A stretch of 12,358 nucleotides of DNA from Bacteroidota bacterium. GTDB lineage: Bacteria; Bacteroidota; Bacteroidia; Flavobacteriales; Flavobacteriaceae. Position 1 is the stretch's first letter; each line of letters begins with the position of its first letter. Made by a program: the position numbers and the translations under genes. The stretch is taken from the NCBI GenBank assembly GCA_023457535.1, contig JAEWLN010000122.1, forward strand, positions 1 to 12,358. Direction: 5' to 3'. Below, piece by piece: positions 7,826-12,358 of this stretch. The notes under the pieces are model-generated. The model made no database searches. It was not told the DNA's origin and saw only the letters and a program-made list of their open reading frames with translations.

Positions 7826-9520
7826 ATGGCAACAGTAGTAACCATGCCGCGACTCAGCGACACGATGACAGAAGGAACCGTAGCCACATGGCTTAAAAAA
7901 GTGGGCGATAAAGTTTCAGAAGGCGACATTCTGGCCGAGATCGAAACGGACAAGGCCACGATGGAATTTGAATCGTTCAATGCCGGAACGCTTTTGCACA
8001 TTGGCATCGAAGCGGGACAAACCGCTCCGGTCGACTCGCTTTTGGCCATTATAGGTAACGAAGGCGAAGATATTTCAGCATTGATCAGCGGCGGCGCTCC
8101 TGCGCAACCCAAGTCAGAGGCGCCAAAAGAACAAGCCGCAAAATCCGAAGATAAGTCTGCGGAGGCGGCCAAGGCGGAAACGTCTGAAAATAAATCGGAG
8201 AAAACCGGCCCAGAACAACCGGCAACGACGCATCAGGAATTGCCAAAAGGCGTTGTTGTGGTGACCATGCCGCGCCTGTCCGATACGATGACGGACGGAA
8301 CCGTGGCCAAATGGCTTAAAAAAGTAGGCGATAAAATATCGGAAGGCGACATTCTGGCCGAAATCGAGACCGATAAAGCCACGATGGAATTCGAATCGTT
8401 CCATGCGGGCACCTTGCTCAAAATTGGTGTCAACGAAGGTGAAAACGCTCCGGTGGACAGCCTTTTGGCAATCATCGGACCGGAAGGCACAGATGTTTCG
8501 AACGTAGCTGCAGACGCTAAACCGGGTTCAAAACCGGAAACAAAAACCGAGACAAAGACCGATGCGCCGAAACCTGACGCCGAGAAAGAAACCGAAACGG
8601 TAAAAGTGGAATCGGACGGAAAGCGCATTTTCATTTCGCCATTGGCCAAAAAGATCGCCGAGGAAAAAGGGATCAATATTTCGCAGGTCAAAGGATCGGG
8701 CGAAAATGGGCGTATTGTCAAAGCCGATATCGAGAACTTTACTCCGGCCGCTTCCACACCGACGGCTCCCGCTTCTCAGGCATCGGCTCCAAAAACAGAA
8801 GCTGCAGCACCGGTTCGTCCGTTTGTGCCGGCTGGCGAAGAAATGGCCGAAGAACACAAGAATTCGCAGATGCGCAAAACGATCGCGCGCCGTTTGGGTG
8901 AGTCGAAATTTACCGCGCCACATTACTATCTGACCATTGAAGTGGCGATGGACGATGCGATGAAATCCCGTGCGGTCATCAATACCATTCCGGATACCAA
9001 AGTGTCTTTCAACGACATGGTCATCAAGGCGTGTGCGATGGCGCTCAAAAAACATCCGCAAGTCAATTCGCAATGGAAAGACGATGTGACGGTGATCAAC
9101 CACCACGTACACATTGGCGTGGCCGTTGCCGTAGAAGACGGATTGCTCGTTCCGGTACTCAAATTCGCCGACCAGATGGGCCTCACGCAAATCGGCGCTG
9201 CAGTCAAAGACATGGCCGGAAAAGCGAGAAACAAGAAACTGCAACCTGCCGAAATGGAAGGCTCGACGTTTACAGTTTCGAACCTCGGCATGTTTGGTAT
9301 TTCTGAATTTACGTCGATCATCAACCAGCCGAACTCCGCGATTTTGTCTGTCGGCGCGATCATCGAAAAACCGGTCGTGAGAAACGGACAGATTGTCGTC
9401 GGCAACACGATGAAAGTGACGCTCGCGTGCGACCACAGAACGGTCGATGGAGCCACCGGCGCGCAGTTCCTGCAAACGCTCAGAACGTATCTCGAAAATC
9501 CGGTGACGATGCTCGCATAA
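7826..9520 (+). CDS. pdhC: Pyruvate dehydrogenase E2, dihydrolipoamide acetyltransferase with two lipoyl domains
   Basis: E2 forms the core of the pyruvate dehydrogenase complex and transfers the acetyl group from lipoyl-lysine to coenzyme A. The 564 residues read as two lipoyl domains at about 2-77 and 143-218, with lipoylated lysines Lys43 and Lys184 in ETDKATM. Flexible linkers rich in Ala, Pro, Lys and Glu separate them. A peripheral-subunit-binding domain lies at about 269-305 (FISPLAKKIAEEKG ... VKADIENF), and the catalytic domain spans about 340-564. The active-site motif DHRTVDG places the catalytic His at 537 and Asp at 541. The two lipoyl domains are very similar even in DNA, offset by 423 bases. 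Architecture and length fit flavobacterial E2. An E2 for 2-oxoglutarate or branched-chain acids usually has one lipoyl domain, which makes those less likely. The gene is second in an operon with pdhA and is closed by a terminator. Confidence 0.94.
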   Translation: MATVVTMPRLSDTMTEGTVATWLKKVGDKVSEGDILAEIETDKATMEFESFNAGTLLHIGIEAGQTAPVDSLLAIIGNEGEDISALISGGAPAQPKSEAPKEQAAKSEDKSAEAAKAETSENKSEKTGPEQPATTHQELPKGVVVVTMPRLSDTMTDGTVAKWLKKVGDKISEGDILAEIETDKATMEFESFHAGTLLKIGVNEGENAPVDSLLAIIGPEGTDVSNVAADAKPGSKPETKTETKTDAPKPDAEKETETVKVESDGKRIFISPLAKKIAEEKGINISQVKGSGENGRIVKADIENFTPAASTPTAPASQASAPKTEAAAPVRPFVPAGEEMAEEHKNSQMRKTIARRLGESKFTAPHYYLTIEVAMDDAMKSRAVINTIPDTKVSFNDMVIKACAMALKKHPQVNSQWKDDVTVINHHVHIGVAVAVEDGLLVPVLKFADQMGLTQIGAAVKDMAGKARNKKLQPAEMEGSTFTVSNLGMFGISEFTSIINQPNSAILSVGAIIEKPVVRNGQIVVGNTMKVTLACDHRTVDGATGAQFLQTLRTYLENPVTMLA

Positions 9521-9543
9521 ACGTCACCGATTGCGATAAATTA

Positions 9544-9581
9544 ATCCCGCTTGGTTGTAAAAATCGAGGCGGGATTTTTTT
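9544..9581 (+). terminator. Rho-independent terminator after pdhC
   Basis: ATCCCGC (9544-9550) pairs with GCGGGAT (9569-9575). The stem can extend by a T-G and a T-A pair to 9 base pairs, and a run of seven T residues (9575-9581) follows. It ends the pdhA-pdhC operon 24 bases past the stop codon and just ahead of the next gene. Confidence 0.85.
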
Positions 9582-9611
9582 GTACCTTGATTTGAAACAC
9601 AACCATACGTC

Positions 9612-10118
9612 ATGAAAACTTACACCGCTTTATTTTTGGAAGAACTGCGTCGCGAAGTGCCGTCGACGCGCAAATGCCTGGAAAACCTGACACAAGAAAC
9701 GTTTGATTTCAAACCACATCCGACGTCGATGGAAATGCGTTACATGGCGTTGCTCGTCGCAGAAATTCCGCAATGGATCGCTTATATGATCAATGAAGGC
9801 GAACTCGACTTTGCAACCTATCCGCAGTTTACGTTCGAAACGCCCAAAGAATTGCTCAACCATTTTGAGCAGTGCGTCAAAAAAGCCGAAACCGCGCTCG
9901 AGAACGCCGACGATTCCATACTCGAAAATAAGTTCACGCTCAAACGCGACGGCAAGGAATTGTATTCTTCGCCGCTCAAGATTGATATCCCGACGACGCT
10001 CAACCATTGGGTACACCACCGCGGGCAACTGACCGTTTACATGCGCATGAACGAAATCAAGGTACCGTCGATTTACGGACCTTCGGGTGATGACAGGGAA
10101 TTTAACACCGGCGCGTGA
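9612..10118 (+). CDS. DinB-superfamily protein (putative metal-dependent four-helix protein)
   Basis: The 168-residue protein has the layout of the DinB/YfiT four-helix-bundle superfamily: an N-terminal helix (ALFLEELRREVPSTRKCLEN), the LTQETFDFKPHPTSMEMR turn, a helix containing VAEIPQWI, and the family motif LNHWVHHRGQLTVYMRMN near residues 130-147, then PSIYGPS. His132 and His136 of that motif are the usual second and third metal ligands. The first ligand, normally a His in the helix ahead of AEIP, appears to be Leu48 here, so metal binding is doubtful. Members act in thiol-dependent transferase or stress roles, but the substrate of this one cannot be told from sequence. It follows the pdhC terminator closely. 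The nearest promoter-like element, TACCTTGA at 9583-9590, is only partial. The next gene starts 63 bases downstream and may be co-transcribed. Confidence 0.75.
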   Translation: MKTYTALFLEELRREVPSTRKCLENLTQETFDFKPHPTSMEMRYMALLVAEIPQWIAYMINEGELDFATYPQFTFETPKELLNHFEQCVKKAETALENADDSILENKFTLKRDGKELYSSPLKIDIPTTLNHWVHHRGQLTVYMRMNEIKVPSIYGPSGDDREFNTGA

Positions 10119-10130
10119 CTTTAAGTGCAT

Positions 10131-10165
10131 TTGGTTTTACGGCCGCATTTTTATTTTTATCTTAG
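10131..10165 (+). promoter_or_regulatory. Weak promoter candidate ahead of the M1 peptidase gene
   Basis: TTG at 10131-10133 is followed after 24 bases by TATCTTAG (10158-10165). This matches TAnnTT but lacks the final TG, and the spacer is slightly long. It lies in the 63-base gap before the peptidase start. The gene may instead be read from the DinB-like gene. Confidence 0.28.
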
Positions 10166-10181
10166 GGCCAAATATCGGACG

Positions 10182-12041
10182 ATGAAAAAAATATATTTGC
10201 TGCTGCTTGCCGTGGTATGGACTGCGTGCCAGAAAAAAGAAACCGTTATCCAGACCGTGACCAAAAAGGGAGGCACAAAAGATACACATACTTTTTCCGA
10301 ACCTGAAAAAGCGGTTGTAACGCATCTCGATCTCGATATTGTGGTGGATTTTTCAAACCGGATCTTATCGGGGAAAGCGTCGTGGACCATCGACAACAAG
10401 AGCAAGGGCAATGCTATTGTGTTTGATCAGAACGGACTTGAAATTACTAAAGTGACACTTGGGAATGATGACACACCGACGGAATTTGAATCGGGGGATC
10501 CGGTCGAATTTCACGGCAGACCGCTCAAAATAGCAATTGCGCCAAACACTACGCGGGTAAATATCTATTATAAAACTACACAGGATGCTGTCGCGCTGCA
10601 ATGGCTCGCCCCCGAGCAAACCGCCGATAAAAAGCACCCGTTTTTGTTTTCGCAAGGTCAGAGTATCTGGACGCGTACGTGGGTTCCGTGCCAGGATTCG
10701 CCTGCAATACGGTTTACTTACGACGCCAAAGTGACCGTTCCGCAAAACCTGATGGCGGTGATGAGTGCGGTCAATCCGCAGCAGAAAAACGGTACCGGCG
10801 TATATCAATTCAAACAGGACAAACCCATTCCGTCTTACCTGATGGCGCTTGCCGTGGGCGATATTGCATTTAAACCGATCGATCATCGTACGGGCGTTTA
10901 TGCCGAACCGTCAGTATTGGACAAGGCTGCCTGGGAATTTGGCGAATTGGGAAAGATGGTGTATGCTGCCGAAGAATTGTTCGGGCCTTACCGCTGGGGA
11001 CGCTACGATGTGTTGGTATTGCCGCCGAGCTTTCCATACGGTGGAATGGAAAACCCGAATCTGACGTTTTTAACCCCTGGCGTGATTGCCGGCGACCGTT
11101 CGCTGACGAGTCTACTCGCGCATGAGCTCGGACACAGCTGGAGCGGCAATTTGGTCACTAACGCAACCTGGGACGATATTTGGCTTAACGAAGGATTTAC
11201 AACCTATGTAGAGCACCGCATCGGGGAAGCGATTTATGGCAAACAGGAGGCCGATATGCAGGATGTCCTGAGCCGAAAAGTGTTGTCGGACAACTTGGCC
11301 GATTATGGCGTCAACCATCCTGCTACCGCTTTAAAAGTCAACGTGGACGGACAAAATGCCGACAATTCGCTGACCGATATTCCGTATGAGAAAGGATATG
11401 CGTTTTTGCAAGTGGTTGAGCAAGCAGTGGGACGCGAACGATTCGATGCATTTATTACCGAATATTTCAATACATATGCGTTCAAATCTATTCACACCGA
11501 CGAGTTCCTTCGTTATTTTAACGACAAACTAATTCGCGGCGATCAGTTGCTTGCTGATAAAATCAAAGCGGATCAGTGGATTTTCAAGCCGGATTTGCCG
11601 GATAACATTACCAAGGTGGCGTCCGCGGATTTTGAGCGCATTGACGAAATCCAGCGTTCTTGGCGCAAGACAGGCGTGTCCGGTTTGGCTAAAAAAATCC
11701 GATCCACCAATGAACGACAGCGCTTTATAGACTATCTACCGGAAGATTTGACAGTTCCTGAAATGGCGGCCATCGACCGGGAATTTCGATTTACGGAGTT
11801 GGGCAACTTTGTGATTAAAAGACAATGGTTTGTGCAGGCGATTCGCCACCGCTATTCACCCGCATACCCCGAAATCGAAAAATTCCTTATAGCAACCAGC
11901 CGCACAGGTTCACTGCACACTTTGTACAAGGAAATGGTCAAAACTCCCGATGGGAAGCTTTGGGCCAAACGTATTTTTGAACAGGCCAAGTTGGGTTATC
12001 ATGGCACTACGGTGCAGGATTTAAAGGTGTTGTTGCGATAG
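10182..12041 (+). CDS. M1-family zinc aminopeptidase, lipoprotein (leukotriene A4 hydrolase-like)
   Basis: This is a zinc metallopeptidase that removes N-terminal residues from peptides, anchored as a lipoprotein in the cell envelope. I chose the ATG at 10182 (619 residues) because it opens a lipoprotein signal, MKKIYLLLLAVVWTAC, with Cys16 as the lipidation site; an upstream in-frame ATG at 10125 would bury that signal. The substrate motif GGMEN is at 287-291. The zinc site is His314-Glu315-xx-His318 (HELGH) with Glu337 in NEGFTTY 18 residues on, the spacing typical of M1. Tyr402 in PYEKG is the likely transition-state tyrosine. Residues from about 470 to the end resemble the helical C-terminal domain of leukotriene A4 hydrolase and cold-active aminopeptidases. 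The residues after the cysteine (QKKET) faintly resemble lipoprotein surface-export signals of this phylum. Hairpin repeats, not a classical terminator, follow the stop codon. Confidence 0.92.
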   Translation: MKKIYLLLLAVVWTACQKKETVIQTVTKKGGTKDTHTFSEPEKAVVTHLDLDIVVDFSNRILSGKASWTIDNKSKGNAIVFDQNGLEITKVTLGNDDTPTEFESGDPVEFHGRPLKIAIAPNTTRVNIYYKTTQDAVALQWLAPEQTADKKHPFLFSQGQSIWTRTWVPCQDSPAIRFTYDAKVTVPQNLMAVMSAVNPQQKNGTGVYQFKQDKPIPSYLMALAVGDIAFKPIDHRTGVYAEPSVLDKAAWEFGELGKMVYAAEELFGPYRWGRYDVLVLPPSFPYGGMENPNLTFLTPGVIAGDRSLTSLLAHELGHSWSGNLVTNATWDDIWLNEGFTTYVEHRIGEAIYGKQEADMQDVLSRKVLSDNLADYGVNHPATALKVNVDGQNADNSLTDIPYEKGYAFLQVVEQAVGRERFDAFITEYFNTYAFKSIHTDEFLRYFNDKLIRGDQLLADKIKADQWIFKPDLPDNITKVASADFERIDEIQRSWRKTGVSGLAKKIRSTNERQRFIDYLPEDLTVPEMAAIDREFRFTELGNFVIKRQWFVQAIRHRYSPAYPEIEKFLIATSRTGSLHTLYKEMVKTPDGKLWAKRIFEQAKLGYHGTTVQDLKVLLR

Positions 12042-12051
12042 TTTGGGTGGT

Positions 12052-12266
12052 ATGCTGAACTTGTTTCAGCATCTGCAACTTCCAGGCTAAAACGTCGGTT
12101 GAAAACGCATATGACATGCAAGCAGATTTTCTGGCGGCGTTTGGAGGATGCTGAACTTGTTTCAGCATCTGCAACTTCCAGGCTAAAGCGTCGGTTGAAA
12201 ACGCATATGACATGCAAGCAGATTTTCTGGCGGTGTCTGGAGAGATGCTGAACTTGTTTCAGCATC
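12052..12266. repeat. Tandem repeat of 96-97 bases, two full units plus a partial third
   Basis: Unit 1 spans 12052-12147 (96 bases) and unit 2 spans 12148-12244 (97 bases). A third start (12245-12266) keeps only the hairpin. The full units differ by three transitions and a one-base insertion at the end. Each begins with a perfect inverted repeat, ATGCTGAA-CTTGT-TTCAGCAT (12052-12072, 12148-12168, 12245-12265). In copies 2 and 3 the stem gains a G-C pair (12147-12169, 12244-12266). A second imperfect stem lies in the unit body: CCAG plus AAAA (12082-12092) against TTTTCTGG (12127-12134). This resembles REP-like or small non-autonomous hairpin repeats found downstream of genes in flavobacteria. 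No transposase gene is present in the window. Confidence 0.85.
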
Positions 12267-12306
12267 TGGAAAGGAAACGTGGCGGGAAAAATCAGACGAG
12301 GCCGTA

Positions 12307-12329
12307 GATGCCGAATTTATTTCAGCCTC
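12307..12329. repeat. Decayed fourth copy of the hairpin
   Basis: GATGCCGAATTTATTTCAGC followed by CTC resembles the hairpin of the preceding repeats (GATGCTGAA ... TTCAGCATC) with several changes that break the pairing. A GGGCATC at 12335-12341 could pair with the GATGCC instead. It suggests that the array has spread and decayed here before. Confidence 0.5.
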
Positions 12330-12358
12330 TAATTGGGCATCTAAAAAAAATCGTCCCA

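Larger units (their letters stand above)
12042..12358. other. Non-coding right-hand end filled with hairpin repeats
   Basis: No gene is supported in these 317 bases. Most of the stretch is two repeat units of 96-97 bases and a third hairpin copy. From about 12267 on it is unrepeated, apart from a decayed hairpin copy at 12307-12329. An A-run (12342-12349) lies near the edge. Open frames here merely read through the repeats. Confidence 0.7.

Noticed and set aside
7281..7832. A 183-codon minus-strand open frame inside pdhA
   Set aside because: It is antisense to a well-supported E1-alpha and has no domain.
8528..9475. A 315-codon minus-strand open frame inside pdhC
   Set aside because: It is a shadow of the catalytic part of the acetyltransferase, with a low-complexity Arg/Phe/His-rich product and no family features.
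10125..10181. Upstream in-frame start for the M1 peptidase
   Set aside because: It would add 19 residues before a complete lipoprotein signal peptide and move the lipidated cysteine too far from the N-terminus.
12052..12072. First hairpin after the peptidase as an intrinsic terminator
   Set aside because: The stem is good but no T-run follows, and the same hairpin recurs as part of a repeat. It might still slow polymerase or protect the 3' end.
11999..12265. Minus-strand open frame of 88 codons with an internally repeated peptide
   Set aside because: The repeated peptide simply reflects the 96-97 base DNA repeat read as codons. There is no start signal, and the frame overlaps the end of the peptidase gene.
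12052..12266. CRISPR-like array
   Set aside because: The units are directly adjacent, 96-97 bases long and lack unique spacers. No cas genes are present.

Overview
The window looks chromosomal and comes from a member of the Bacteroidota, most likely a Flavobacterium-like Flavobacteriaceae. The evidence is the gliding and type IX secretion genes (gldJ, porU, porV), promoters of the Bacteroidota type (TTG, about 19 bases, then TAnnTTTG), the absence of clear Shine-Dalgarno sequences, and lipoproteins and exported proteins typical of the group. Coding regions look fairly GC-rich for a flavobacterium, while the gaps between genes are AT-rich. Layout: the minus strand at the left edge carries the first 217 codons of gldJ, whose product is a lipoprotein of the gliding/secretion machine; the rest lies outside the window. 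An AT-rich gap of about 210 bases separates it from divergent plus-strand genes. These are porU (C25-family peptidase that removes the type IX sorting signal) and porV (outer-membrane barrel that is PorU's partner and a shuttle for secreted substrates). A strong terminator follows porV. Next come cdd (cytidine deaminase), a 330-base non-coding gap holding a near-consensus promoter, and the pair pdhA-pdhC (pyruvate dehydrogenase E1-alpha and the E2 acetyltransferase with two lipoyl domains), closed by a second clear terminator. The right part has a small DinB-fold protein gene and a gene for an M1-family zinc aminopeptidase lipoprotein. The last 317 bases are non-coding and hold two near-identical repeat units of 96-97 bases plus further copies of their hairpin. 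How the genes work together: GldJ, PorU and PorV belong to one process, type IX secretion across the outer membrane with surface attachment, coupled to gliding in this group. PdhA and PdhC are two of the three pyruvate dehydrogenase components; E1-beta and E3 are not here and must be encoded elsewhere. cdd is pyrimidine salvage and has no obvious functional link to its neighbours. The DinB-like protein and the M1 peptidase are accessory. I found no mobile element with a transposase, no CRISPR array, no tRNA or rRNA, and no clearly new multi-gene system. The observations most worth a second look are a canonical EF-hand calcium loop inside PorV, the hairpin repeats at the right edge, a promoter for porV embedded in the end of porU, and a hairpin at the predicted 5' end of the pdhA transcript.
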